Shown here: piece after piece, positions 8,581 through 17,015 of the stretch
Numbering within the stretch: the stretch's first letter is position 1
Layout of the letters: every line of letters begins with the position of its first letter
Assembly: GCF_017726655.1 (NCBI RefSeq)
Contig: NZ_CP072308.1
Location: forward strand, 310,001-374,000
DNA length: 64,000 bases
From: Agrobacterium tumefaciens
Lineage (GTDB): Bacteria > Pseudomonadota > Alphaproteobacteria > Rhizobiales > Rhizobiaceae
Direction: 5' to 3'
Program-made: the position numbers and the translations under genes
The notes under the pieces: generated by a model
What the model was told of the DNA's origin: nothing
Databases searched by the model: none
The model's input: only the letters and a program-made list of their open reading frames with translations

Positions 8581-9012
8581 ATGGCCGACGGTCAACAGAT
8601 TGGTCGTACGCTGCTCATCCAAATTGGTGACGGCGAAACTCCTGAAGTCTTTTCGAATCTGTGCGGTCTGACGACCCGCAGTTTCAATATGTCCGCCAAT
8701 GAGGTCGACACGACCATCACGGACTGCGTGAACCCGGAGAACACGCCGCAGAAAACGGCAGAACCGGGCATCAAGAACCGCACGTTCTCCGGTTCCGGTA
8801 AGTTCGTTAAGAGCGCTTCCAACACCGCATTCATGACGCACGTCAACGATGCTACCAAGTTCAACGCCAAGGTGATCGTGCCTGGCCTCGGTACTTACAC
8901 CGGCCCGTGGTTCGTTTCCGAATTCGAGTTCAGCGGCGAAATGGAAGGCAACATGGAATTCACCGCCACGTTCGTTGCTGCCGGCGTTCTGACATTCGTT
9001 GCGGAGGTGTAA
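8581..9012 (+). CDS. Major tail tube protein
   Basis: This 143-residue protein matches the TP901-1/GTA-type major tail protein family that polymerises into the tail tube. Family features are the N-terminal GRTLLIQIGDGE, the segment beginning CGLTTRSFNMSANEVDTT, and the late EFEFSGEMEGNMEFTATF region. It sits in its standard place before the tail-assembly chaperones. Its spaced-out start, with gtttaca before the ATG, suggests separate high-level translation, although the ribosome site is weak. Confidence 0.9.
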   Translation: MADGQQIGRTLLIQIGDGETPEVFSNLCGLTTRSFNMSANEVDTTITDCVNPENTPQKTAEPGIKNRTFSGSGKFVKSASNTAFMTHVNDATKFNAKVIVPGLGTYTGPWFVSEFEFSGEMEGNMEFTATFVAAGVLTFVAEV

Positions 9013-9013
9013 T

Positions 9014-9373
9014 TTGGCTGACGCTGAAAAACCTTTTCCGTTGGAAGTGAACGGAGCTCGCGGGGAGGTCGGCTTGTGGGTCGGCAAGGAACCGCTGGTT
9101 ATCGTTGCTGAGATGGGTGGACTTGCTGCCGTGTCCACCCGCTTGTCGTGCAAGAGCATGTCTGATTTGTTTCTTCGCCTTTCTGGCGTTGAGCCGGCCG
9201 CCACAGTGGCCGCGCTCGATCTGCTTGCGGTGCGGGGGGACAAGGTGAAGGCTATCGGGGCGTTGAAACTGAAGCACTTCGGCGCTGTTGCTAAAGCAAT
9301 TTCTGAGGCCTTATCCCATCATTTTGATGAGGAAGACGAGGGAAACGGGGAAGCCGCTCAAAAGGCGGCGTAG
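9014..9373 (+). CDS. Tail assembly chaperone, short form (gpG-like)
   Basis: The 119-residue product is the zero-frame tail assembly chaperone, similar to GTA gp10-type proteins, which coat the tape measure during tail assembly. The start is a TTG at 9014, supported by GGAGG at 9003-9007 with six bases between. The segment FPLEVNGARGEVGLWVGKEP and the helical FLRLSGVEPAATVAALDLL are family-like. Close to its end lies a perfect slippery heptamer (9340-9346), giving a longer product. The acidic end (DEEDEGNGEAAQKAA) is used only by the short form after the slip point. Confidence 0.88.
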   Translation: MADAEKPFPLEVNGARGEVGLWVGKEPLVIVAEMGGLAAVSTRLSCKSMSDLFLRLSGVEPAATVAALDLLAVRGDKVKAIGALKLKHFGAVAKAISEALSHHFDEEDEGNGEAAQKAA

Positions 9374-9573
9374 AAGAACCTTTCCCTTGGCGCGACTGGC
9401 AAAAAATTGCATTCGGCGGCCTTAACTGGACGCCGGCAGTATTCTGGTCGTCTAGCTTGACCGAGTTCACCCTCGCGGTGAAAGGCAAGGCCGAGGCAAA
9501 CGGAGCCAAGAAGTCTGTCGCTCCACCATCTGACGAAGAGATGGATGAGTTGATCAAGAGGTATGGTGGTTAG
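9014..9573 (+). CDS. Tail assembly chaperone, long -1 frameshift form (gpGT-like)
   Basis: A -1 slip at 9340-9346 joins the chaperone to an overlapping frame that stops at 9571-9573, giving about 186 residues. The added 75 residues contain EEPFPWRDWQKIAFGGLNW and a TPAVFWSSSLTEFTLAV segment, a strong match in style to GTA gp10.1-type tail chaperones (PFPW, then AFWxxTxxE). This frame has no usable start codon near its beginning, so it needs the frameshift. The arrangement copies lambda gpG/gpGT. The ratio of the two forms would control tail assembly. Confidence 0.82.
9340..9346 (+). promoter_or_regulatory. Programmed -1 frameshift slippery site GGGAAAC
   Basis: In the chaperone frame the codons read gag gga aac, so the bases form G GGA AAC, a textbook X XXY YYZ heptamer that re-pairs as GGG AAA after a one-base backward slip. 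Lambda uses GGGAAAG at the same place in its G gene. The zero frame stops 24 bases downstream at 9371-9373. Confidence 0.85.
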
Positions 9574-10022
9574 GCTGGCTTCAGCTTGACCGCTGTACCC
9601 GTGGCGGCGACGAAAAGAATGCCACCGGTGCCGCCGGTAGCCAGTTGATTGTAATCCAAGTCGACTGAAATCACAGCGTCGGCACCGACCGCGTGAGCTT
9701 CTGACCTAAGGCCATCCAAACACGCGAGACGAGCCTCCTTTAGGGAGGCTTGCGATGCGTTGGCCCGGCCGCCCACGAAGTCCCGCCAGTTGTTGGCCAC
9801 GTCCTTGAAAATGTTCATGCCAAGGGCAGCTTCGGACGCGACGATCGATATGACGCTATCTACTTCACGGTTGGGCACGTCAATCGAAGTCGTCATGATG
9901 ATCGACTGCTTTTTGGCGTCGCCGTCGCTTTTCGCGACCGCTTCTTCACAGTCAACGCAGTGGCCGTCCTTCCCGCCCAGATAATAGTCCGAACCGCATC
10001 GTTTGCACTTGGGCATATCCAT
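9570..10022 (-). CDS. YbjQ/UPF0145-like protein with zinc-ribbon start (cargo gene)
   Basis: This 150-residue protein lies against the direction of the tail operon. Residues 5-25 form a zinc ribbon (CKRC, then CVDC), and residues 40-150 match the YbjQ/UPF0145 heavy-metal-binding family (MTTSIDVPNREVDSVISIV, GLRSEAHAVGADAVISVDLDY). Its function is unknown. The second ATG (10016) has better spacing to an aaaagg motif than the first. The stop codon overlaps the stop of the tail chaperone. It is probably a cargo (moron) gene inserted into the tail module. Confidence 0.8.
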   Translation of the reverse strand: MDMPKCKRCGSDYYLGGKDGHCVDCEEAVAKSDGDAKKQSIIMTTSIDVPNREVDSVISIVASEAALGMNIFKDVANNWRDFVGGRANASQASLKEARLACLDGLRSEAHAVGADAVISVDLDYNQLATGGTGGILFVAATGTAVKLKPA

Positions 10023-10030
10023 CCTTTTCG

Positions 10031-10053
10031 GCTCGCCAATGGCGGGCTTTTTT
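10031..10053 (+). terminator. Intrinsic terminator upstream of tape measure
   Basis: A seven-pair stem (gctcgcc with ggcgggc, one G-U pair) closes an aat loop and is followed by six Ts. On the + strand this is a good intrinsic terminator between the chaperone and the tape measure. On the - strand it lies just upstream of the YbjQ-like gene's ribosome site. Confidence 0.7.
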
Positions 10054-10070
10054 CACGTTAGGACACCGAC

Positions 10071-12416
10071 TTGGCCGGTAACAACAGTGATGATCTGATT
10101 ATCTCAATCAGCACCGACCTTGCAACCGTAAAGCGTGCGCTAAATCGGCTGGTGTCGGACGTGGGCGCGGCATCCAACGGCATCGAGAAACGTTTTGCCG
10201 CAACCGGAAAGTCGATCAACAATTCGCTCACCACCTCGATGCAGGATCGCATCAACAGTATGGTGGGCATCGGTACGACGGCAGCAAAAGAATGGAACGG
10301 GGTTCTCGCGGATCAGCAGAAAGAGCTTGATCGCCTCCGCGCCAAATACAGCCCGTTGTTCGCAACAATTTCGAATTATAAGAACGCGGTCGCCGAAATT
10401 CGGCAGGCCCATGCCGCCGGCGCAATTTCCGCCAACGAGATGGCGTCTGCGATTCAGAGGGAGCGACAGGCGGCACTTGCGTCGACCGCGGCCATTAAGG
10501 GTCGCAACGCCGCGCTGAAGGCTACGGTCACGACGAGTAGCGGCAACAGCTTCAATACCGCAAACATTGCCGCTCAGTTCCAGGACATCGGCGTGACCGC
10601 AGCGATGGGGATGTCTCCCATCCAGATCGCCCTGCAGCAGGGCACCCAGCTTTCGGCCGTCCTGCAGCAGATAAAGGATAGCGGGCAGGGTGTCGGCCAA
10701 GGTCTTGCGGCTGCTTTCGCGTCGGTGATTTCTCCGTTGTCGCTGGTAACGATTGGCGTCATCGCCGCAGGCACAGCAGCATTTCAGTACTTTTCGACGA
10801 TTATGAGCGAAGGCGATAAGTCCGCCGAAGTGCTCAAAGAGCAGGCTGCGCTGATTGCTGCGGTCGCCGAACGTTGGGGCGATGCAGTTCCTGCTTTGCG
10901 TGACTACGCCGACCAGCTCAAGCGCGCGCAAGACAATGCCGACCTCACTAAGGGCGCCGACATTGTCAACACCAACACGCTTGCTGACGTCCGCAAGGAG
11001 GTCGAAAGCACGCGCGCCACCATTGCTGACCTGGTTTCGCAACTTCAGTCCGCAGGCGAAGAAGCTGACGTTATCAAGAACCTCCAGTCCGCATTCAATG
11101 ACTTTGCGAAAGCGGCTGAAGAAGGCAAAGCGCAGACAGAAGATGTCGACCGTGTGCAGGCCGCTCTAAGTGCGGCGATCAACAGCACTGGCATTCCGGC
11201 ACTCGCTGAGTTCGCTAAATACTTCTCCACGCTGTCGGCGGCAGCGCTGACTGCCGCGGATAGCGTCCAAAAGGTCAATGAGGTCACCTCCGTTGCGACC
11301 TCTAGGATCAATGATCCAAGGACGTGGCGCGGAGCAGGCCAGCAAGATTCCCAATTCGGCGCCGACGCCACAATCCAAGGAACGCAGTTTCCACTACCGG
11401 ATAACGGGCCCACGCCAGAACGGCGCCCGTCCGATCTGGACACGGACAAAAACAGAGGGTTCGGCACACCGAAGCGGGCAAGGGCTCCGCAAAAGACTGC
11501 ATCCGACCGCTTCGCCGAAGATCTTCAGGCTGTTCGAGACAGGACTGAGGCGCTGCGCCAGGAGATGAACCTTATTGGGCTGTCCAATGAGGCTCAAGTT
11601 AAGCGCCGTACAGCGCTAGACCTGGAGCAAAAGGCGCTGTCTGATCTTCGCGAAGAGGCGCGCAAGAAGGGCGAAAAAGACCTGGAAAGCATCAAGCTTT
11701 CGCCCGATAAGATTGCCGCAATCGAGCAGGAGTCTGCTGCATATGCGCGGCAATCTGAGGCGCTTAGAAAAGCGCAAGAGGAACAGCAGAAGCTGAATGA
11801 GTGGAACAACGTCGCGAGAGACGCAACGCGCGGATTCATCGACGATTTGATCCATGGCGAGAGTGCCGCGGATGCATTTGCTGGTGCGCTCAGCCGGATT
11901 GCAGATGCCCTGCTGGACGATGTGCTCAATAGCATCTTCAAGGTCAACAGCGCGGCTGGCGGCAGTGGCGGGCTTCTAGGCGGACTGCTCGGTCTTTTCG
12001 GCGGTGGGGCTTCTCGGTACGCAGGGCTGTCAGGTGGCCTCTTCTCAGAAGGCGGATTCACTGGTCCGGGTGGCAAATACCAGCCAGCCGGCATCGTACA
12101 CAAAGGCGAGGTCGTGTGGTCGCAAGCCGACGTGGCGCGGGCCGGGGGAGTAGGAGCAGTTGAAGCACTTCGCAAAGGCTACGCCAACGGCGGCCCGGTC
12201 GGGATCTCGGTTCCGAGTGTACCGAGCTTGCGGTCAATGTCCGCGCAATCTGCCGGCGTCGTCGTCAACTTCAACCCAGTCGTCGACAACCGCGGCGCAT
12301 CTGTTGAAGCCGTCGCTCGACAGGAAAAGGCGCTAGCCAAAATGCAGGGCGAATTACAAAGCCGCGTTGAGGCCGCCGTTCGGTCGGCTCAGAAACGAAA
12401 TGTGAAGTTGGGGTGA
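10071..12416 (+). CDS. Tail tape measure protein
   Basis: The 781-residue product sets tail length and is ejected with the DNA. It is alanine-rich and largely helical, with a hydrophobic stretch near residues 220-245 (SPLSLVTIGVIAAGTAAFQYF) and long charged coiled-coil regions around 490-600. The glycine-rich region near residues 625-660 and the segment GGLFSEGGFTGPGGKYQPAG then VHKGEVVWS are hallmarks of lambda H-like tape measures. It starts with TTG at 10071, with agga seven bases upstream. It is the longest tail gene apart from the tip protein. Confidence 0.93.
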   Translation: MAGNNSDDLIISISTDLATVKRALNRLVSDVGAASNGIEKRFAATGKSINNSLTTSMQDRINSMVGIGTTAAKEWNGVLADQQKELDRLRAKYSPLFATISNYKNAVAEIRQAHAAGAISANEMASAIQRERQAALASTAAIKGRNAALKATVTTSSGNSFNTANIAAQFQDIGVTAAMGMSPIQIALQQGTQLSAVLQQIKDSGQGVGQGLAAAFASVISPLSLVTIGVIAAGTAAFQYFSTIMSEGDKSAEVLKEQAALIAAVAERWGDAVPALRDYADQLKRAQDNADLTKGADIVNTNTLADVRKEVESTRATIADLVSQLQSAGEEADVIKNLQSAFNDFAKAAEEGKAQTEDVDRVQAALSAAINSTGIPALAEFAKYFSTLSAAALTAADSVQKVNEVTSVATSRINDPRTWRGAGQQDSQFGADATIQGTQFPLPDNGPTPERRPSDLDTDKNRGFGTPKRARAPQKTASDRFAEDLQAVRDRTEALRQEMNLIGLSNEAQVKRRTALDLEQKALSDLREEARKKGEKDLESIKLSPDKIAAIEQESAAYARQSEALRKAQEEQQKLNEWNNVARDATRGFIDDLIHGESAADAFAGALSRIADALLDDVLNSIFKVNSAAGGSGGLLGGLLGLFGGGASRYAGLSGGLFSEGGFTGPGGKYQPAGIVHKGEVVWSQADVARAGGVGAVEALRKGYANGGPVGISVPSVPSLRSMSAQSAGVVVNFNPVVDNRGASVEAVARQEKALAKMQGELQSRVEAAVRSAQKRNVKLG

Positions 12417-12419
12417 GTA

Positions 12420-13064
12420 ATGACAATCACATATCCGCTCCCAACTTCGTTTTTCGACGAGTTCCCAGGCTGGTCGACTGAGTTCAATCTGCTTTGGCGG
12501 CAAGAGCAATCGCGCACTGCTGGCGGCCGGACTGTCGTCAAGGACATGGGCTCGCCGCTCTGGCAGATGACTTCGCAGTCACGCTCGATGAAGCCGAACG
12601 AACTGGACTATTGGCGTGCGCGGCTCACGAGCTTGGAAAACGGGCTCAAGACGTTCCGCGCATTCCCGAAGTCGCGCTGTTTCCCGGTGGCTTATCCGAA
12701 CGGTAGTTGGCCAACCGGTAGCGCGTTTAGTGGCGTAGGGCAGGTGGCTACGATTGCGAGTAACCGCAAGGCAATCTCGCTGTCAGGCCTTCCCGCTGGC
12801 TACAAAGTCACAGTGGGCGATTACATCCAGATTGGCGACAAAGACCTTCACATGGTTATGGAGCCCATGACGGCCAGTGGCGGCGGCGTGACAACGCAGG
12901 TTGAGGTCCGCCCCCATCTGTGGGCGGGGGTGGTGGCACCTGTCTCCGCTACGCTGGTAAAGCCTTCCTGCATCATGGCGATCGTGCCTGGTTCGATCTC
13001 GACGACAGCCGACATGGCAACGGGGCGCGGCACGGTCACGTTCCAGGCGATTGAAGCCCGGTAG
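12420..13064 (+). CDS. Distal tail protein, unknown family
   Basis: This 214-residue protein follows the tape measure by three bases. It has features seen in distal tail or tail-tip attachment proteins of rhizobial siphophages: an N-terminal domain with FPGWSTEFNLLWRQEQSRT and a beta-rich C-terminal half ending in GRGTVTFQAIEAR. No named family is assigned; position after the tape measure is the main reason for the call. Confidence 0.7.
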   Translation: MTITYPLPTSFFDEFPGWSTEFNLLWRQEQSRTAGGRTVVKDMGSPLWQMTSQSRSMKPNELDYWRARLTSLENGLKTFRAFPKSRCFPVAYPNGSWPTGSAFSGVGQVATIASNRKAISLSGLPAGYKVTVGDYIQIGDKDLHMVMEPMTASGGGVTTQVEVRPHLWAGVVAPVSATLVKPSCIMAIVPGSISTTADMATGRGTVTFQAIEAR

Positions 13065-13298
13065 TCACTGGAGCTTTACACCAAAATGTGCGGCGATCAT
13101 TTTCGACTCACGCGTGCCCTTCGCAACTTCACGATCAAAGCACTTCGCGTACTGATCGGTGCCCTTCTTGTCACGGCAATACCTCTCGGCGTTCCTACTG
13201 ACTGCTTTCCTCCAGTCAAACGGCTCTGACTTCACGATCGGTCCTTGCTGGCATGCGGTCAGGTACGCAGCCGATAGCGCTACTATTAAGTACTTCAT
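13065..13298 (-). CDS. Small cargo lipoprotein
   Basis: The 77-residue product is encoded against the tail operon. It begins with a lipoprotein signal (MKYLIVALSAAYLTACQQ), giving a mature protein of about 60 residues with a lipid-linked cysteine at position 16. The mature part is charged and has CRDKKGTDQYAKCFDRE, with two cysteines that could bond. Phage-borne lipoproteins often block superinfection or coat the cell, but nothing proves that here. An in-frame start 33 bases upstream is less likely because the signal would be shifted inward. Confidence 0.65.
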   Translation of the reverse strand: MKYLIVALSAAYLTACQQGPIVKSEPFDWRKAVSRNAERYCRDKKGTDQYAKCFDREVAKGTRESKMIAAHFGVKLQ

Positions 13299-13394
13299 GA
13301 AATCCCCCAGTGACGGCGGGATTATGCTCAACTTTAAGTCTGTGTCTAGGCCGCTTCAGTGGCTTCGCTGCCGCTAAGTTCCCATGGGAAATCA

Positions 13395-14063
13395 ATGAGA
13401 AACATCTCAGCAGAAAACCTTGCTGCGCTTGAGGCGCGGCAACTGGTGGCGCGTGACTTCCTCTGGTTCGTTGCGCGCGATAGAGCGACTGGTGCGCCGG
13501 TTACGGATGGCATGTGGTCGGACGTCGGAAACGTCACCGCTGCCATTATTCACCCAGATACAGGCTTGCCCGTCACTCGTGACTGGTACGGCTCCGGCAC
13601 GCTGGTACAGATTGATGACATTCCGCTCGTCGCCAACCTCTCGGTGCAGAACGTCAACATCCGCCTGTCTCAGGTCAGCGAGCACGTCCAGACGCTGGTG
13701 AGGCAGTATGATTGCCGTCAGGCTCGCGTCGAGATTTACCGAGGCCTGTTTGATCCGGACAGCCGCCAGATGGTGGCGCCTGCCGAATGCCGCTTCGTTG
13801 GCTTCGTGGATACCATCACGATCAACACGCCTTCCGAGAATGAGGAAGGCAGCGTGACGATGGTGTGCGCTAGCCACACGCAGGAAATGACACGGTCTAA
13901 CCCGTCGACGCGTAGTCATGCCACGCAGGTGCTGCGACAGGCCGGGGATGCATTCTACACAGATGCTGACACCTCGTCGGAGTGGGAGTTCTTCTGGGGC
14001 TCTGAGAAAGGCAAGGTCGCGACCGAGCCGAAGAAGCGGAAAAAGTTTTTAGGTTTGTTCTGA
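13395..14063 (+). CDS. Tail hub / baseplate protein (DUF2163-like)
   Basis: This 222-residue protein has the pattern of tail-tip hub proteins: MRNISAENLAAL at the start, then ARDFLWFVARDRATG, strand pairs such as LVQIDDIPLVANLSVQNVNI, and VEIYRGLFDP followed by FVGFVDTITI. These fit the DUF2163/lambda L-like hub group. The ATG at 13395 follows a gggaaa site; the longer start at 13359 is less well supported. The final KKRKKFLGLF is a family-like basic end. Confidence 0.7.
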   Translation: MRNISAENLAALEARQLVARDFLWFVARDRATGAPVTDGMWSDVGNVTAAIIHPDTGLPVTRDWYGSGTLVQIDDIPLVANLSVQNVNIRLSQVSEHVQTLVRQYDCRQARVEIYRGLFDPDSRQMVAPAECRFVGFVDTITINTPSENEEGSVTMVCASHTQEMTRSNPSTRSHATQVLRQAGDAFYTDADTSSEWEFFWGSEKGKVATEPKKRKKFLGLF

Positions 14064-14491
14064 TGGACGTCCGCTTCGCTACTGCCGAGGATCGCGACCG
14101 TGTTGTGGGGCTCCTGCGCGAAAGCCATGACGCCGCAGGCTTCACCTTTCCATTCCAGGCGGCATATGCCGATCGGCTGTTTCAACATCATCTGGTGTCA
14201 GACAAGGCTTGTGTCCTCGTTGTCGGCAATCCGGCGCAGGGCGTCCTTATGGCCTGTGCATTTGAGCACCCGTTCGGCGCTGGTCGCATTGCTAAGGAAA
14301 CAGTCTGGTACGTCACTCTATCGGCACGCGGTCGGGGCGCGATGAGGATGCTCGATGCCTATGAGGCGTGGGCCCGGTCTGTCGGTTGCGTCTCTGCTGG
14401 CATGGCGTCGCTGGCAACAAATGACATCTCAAGTCTTTACGAACGGCGCGGTTACAGCGCTGTCGAAACACACTTCATGAAGCCGCTCTAG
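14063..14491 (+). CDS. GNAT-family acetyltransferase in the tail module
   Basis: The 142-residue protein has the GNAT layout: a first strand and helix (VRFATAEDRDRVVGLLRES), the central strands ETVWYVTLSARGRG with a degenerate acetyl-CoA loop (RGRGAMRML), and a last strand and helix ending in LYERRGYSAVETHFMKP. Substrate is unknown. It shares one base with the hub gene before it and precedes the tip protein, a location where GNAT genes are seen in related phages. It may modify a phage or host surface component. Confidence 0.8.
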   Translation: MDVRFATAEDRDRVVGLLRESHDAAGFTFPFQAAYADRLFQHHLVSDKACVLVVGNPAQGVLMACAFEHPFGAGRIAKETVWYVTLSARGRGAMRMLDAYEAWARSVGCVSAGMASLATNDISSLYERRGYSAVETHFMKPL

Positions 14492-14525
14492 CGGCCGCGC
14501 GTATCGCGCATCCCAAGGAAAATCG

Positions 14526-17015
14526 ATGGCTATTTTCACGGCGATTGCTTCTGTTTTTACGGCCGTGTCTGGATTTATCGGCGGACTTGGCGCTGTCGGC
14601 GCATTCCTGCTGAAGACCGCCGTCGGCGTCGGCCTCAGCCTTCTGGCGCAATCGCTCGCTGGCAAGCCAAAAGATCCGACGTTCTCCATCAACGGCACGC
14701 TACAGGGCGGCGGCGATGTTCCGCGCTCCTTCATTCTGGGGCGCACCGCGACCGCTGGCTCGCTCGTGTTCGTCAACACCTGGGGTAATGACGGCGACAC
14801 GCCGAACGCCTATCTGACGCAGGTCATCGCGCTGTCGGATTTGCCTGTGCGTGGCCTTGCCGAGGTCTGGGTCAACGGTGAGCGCGCCACTCTCGGCGGT
14901 CTGACGGATCGCGGTTACGCGGTCAACGAATATGCGGACAGCCTCTGGATCAAGTTCTACGACGGCACGCAGACGACGGCCGACAGTTTCCTGTTCACAT
15001 CCGTATCGAACGGAAACAGATGGTGGAACCCGGATCGCATCGGGCGCGGCGTTGCTTATGCCATCGTGACGGCTCGCGTCTCGAAGAACATGTTTTCAGG
15101 CGTGCCGTCCTTCAAGTTCGTGCTCGAAGGACTGCGGCTCTACGATATCTCGCGCGACAGCACGCAAGGCGGCGTTGGTCCGCAGCGCTTTGCCGATCCG
15201 GCGACTTGGGGCGGCGACGGTGATTTCCTGCCTGCCGTCCAGATCTACAACCTGCTGCGTGGCATCAACTATAACGGCCAATGGTTCTATGGTCTGCAGA
15301 ACATGGCCGCCGCTCGGCTGCCTGCCGCAGCGTGGATTGCGCAGATCGAGAAGCATCGCGCCGGTATTCAGGAATCAACCGGTTGGGTGAACACCTACCG
15401 CAGCGGCGGCGAGATACAGGTTGACGCACCGCTGACCTCCGCCGTCGAGGCATTGCTGACGGCGTGCCAAGGCCGGATTTCGGAAGTCGGCGGCGTCTAC
15501 TATCTTCATTCAGGTGCGCCAGGTGCTCCGGTCATCAACTTCACCGACGATGATATCCTGTCGACGGAGGAGCAGGAATTTACCCCGTTCCTCGGTCTGG
15601 CTGACACCATCAACGGCATTTCCGCCAACTACCCTTCGCCGGCCGACGGTTGGGTCGCCAAGACAGCACCACCGCTTTACCGGCCGGACTTTGAGGCAAG
15701 CGACGGTAATCGCCGCCTGATGGCCGACGTCGATCTGAACTTCGTTCCTTACCCAGAGCAGGTTCAGCGGCTGATGAAATCGGCGCTTGAGGAGGCTCGC
15801 CGCTTCCGCAGGCACACGATTGTGCTGCCGCCGAAGTTCTGGGCCTATGCAACGCCGGGAACGGTGTTCTCGTGGACGTCCGACCGCAATGGCTACGATG
15901 CAAAGCTGATGCGGATCGATGGTGTTGCTGACCGCGCCAACCTTGATGTGATGATCGATATCACTGAGGTTGATCCTGCCGATTACGACTGGAGCAGCGA
16001 TACCGAGTTCAAGCCGCCGGTTGACGGACAGCTAGGCGTCATTCGTCCAACGCCGCAGCCGATCATCGAATGGTATGCCGAACCGGCGACGGTTAAGGAC
16101 AGCACTGGTCAGGACCGACGGCCAGCAATCCGCATCACGTGGGATAACAGCGACGGACGTCTCGATGATGTCATTGGCATCGAATACGAGGTGCGACTAC
16201 AGGCAACGCTTGAGCGCGTCACTGAAGGCCGGACAGATCAGCCGCAGGTCGGCTCGATGCTCATCTCGCAAAGCCTGTTGCCGAATGAGAGCTACGTTGT
16301 CCGTGGGCGTTACATCCCCGGCGGTGACAGGCCGGTGCTTTGGTCTGGCTTCATTCCGGTCATCACTCCGAACGTGCTGCTGTCGGATGCTGACGTTTAT
16401 GTCGACATCGACCTGACCGGCGTCGAGGACATGCTGGGCTGGCTGCGCGACAGCACCAGAACGGCTCAGGATGCCATTGAAGGGCTGATCGCTTCTCAGA
16501 TGGAGCTGGCAGCGGTTGCCTACAAAGACACCCGCAATCTTGCGAGAGAGTTGTCTGTCGAGCTCGGCGCAGCGCGCGCCGAGTATCGCGAGGACATCCA
16601 GCTTGCCGTTAACCAGACCATGGCCGTCGCCGGCAAGGTGGAAACACTGACGGCGGCGCTGGGCGGCAATACCGCGTCGATCAACATCGCATGGGCTGCT
16701 GTCGCTGCTCCATCGGGGTATGCGGCGCGTTACGGGATTATTGCTGCCGTCAATGACGAGCAGTACCGCTCTGCATCGTTCCTCATGGACGTGCCTGCAA
16801 ATCCGGCGCTGCCGACGCGTGTCCTGATCAGGGCCGGACAGTTTCTGGTGTTCAGCGACGATCTCGCGAGTACGAGGCAGCCGCTCGTCTTCCAGAACGG
16901 CGAGCTGACGTTGAACGTCGCCAACATCGGGACCGTCAACAGCGGCATCATCAACAGCCTTAACGGCAAGATGACCATCAACCTCAACAACGGCACAATG
17001 GTGATACGTTCGTGA
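14526..17015 (+). CDS. Tail tip / host specificity protein (J-like)
   Basis: This 829-residue protein is predicted to be the tail tip protein that contacts the host. It opens with a hydrophobic, glycine-rich stretch (residues about 1-45), then a TipJ-like hub region (GGGDVPRSFILGRTATAGSL; DLPVRGLAEVWVNGERATL). A fibronectin-like region follows around 510-615. The C terminus matches the J/DUF1983-type tail with YGIIAAVNDEQYRSASFLMDV and the repetitive NVANIGTVNSGIINSLNGK end that links to fibre proteins. It overlaps the next gene by four bases (GTGA-type). Confidence 0.9.
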   Translation: MAIFTAIASVFTAVSGFIGGLGAVGAFLLKTAVGVGLSLLAQSLAGKPKDPTFSINGTLQGGGDVPRSFILGRTATAGSLVFVNTWGNDGDTPNAYLTQVIALSDLPVRGLAEVWVNGERATLGGLTDRGYAVNEYADSLWIKFYDGTQTTADSFLFTSVSNGNRWWNPDRIGRGVAYAIVTARVSKNMFSGVPSFKFVLEGLRLYDISRDSTQGGVGPQRFADPATWGGDGDFLPAVQIYNLLRGINYNGQWFYGLQNMAAARLPAAAWIAQIEKHRAGIQESTGWVNTYRSGGEIQVDAPLTSAVEALLTACQGRISEVGGVYYLHSGAPGAPVINFTDDDILSTEEQEFTPFLGLADTINGISANYPSPADGWVAKTAPPLYRPDFEASDGNRRLMADVDLNFVPYPEQVQRLMKSALEEARRFRRHTIVLPPKFWAYATPGTVFSWTSDRNGYDAKLMRIDGVADRANLDVMIDITEVDPADYDWSSDTEFKPPVDGQLGVIRPTPQPIIEWYAEPATVKDSTGQDRRPAIRITWDNSDGRLDDVIGIEYEVRLQATLERVTEGRTDQPQVGSMLISQSLLPNESYVVRGRYIPGGDRPVLWSGFIPVITPNVLLSDADVYVDIDLTGVEDMLGWLRDSTRTAQDAIEGLIASQMELAAVAYKDTRNLARELSVELGAARAEYREDIQLAVNQTMAVAGKVETLTAALGGNTASINIAWAAVAAPSGYAARYGIIAAVNDEQYRSASFLMDVPANPALPTRVLIRAGQFLVFSDDLASTRQPLVFQNGELTLNVANIGTVNSGIINSLNGKMTINLNNGTMVIRS

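Noticed and set aside
9359..9365. Second possible slippery run CAAAAGG in the tail chaperone
   Set aside because: It does not match the X XXY YYZ pattern in frame. GGGAAAC upstream fits exactly and is the better site.
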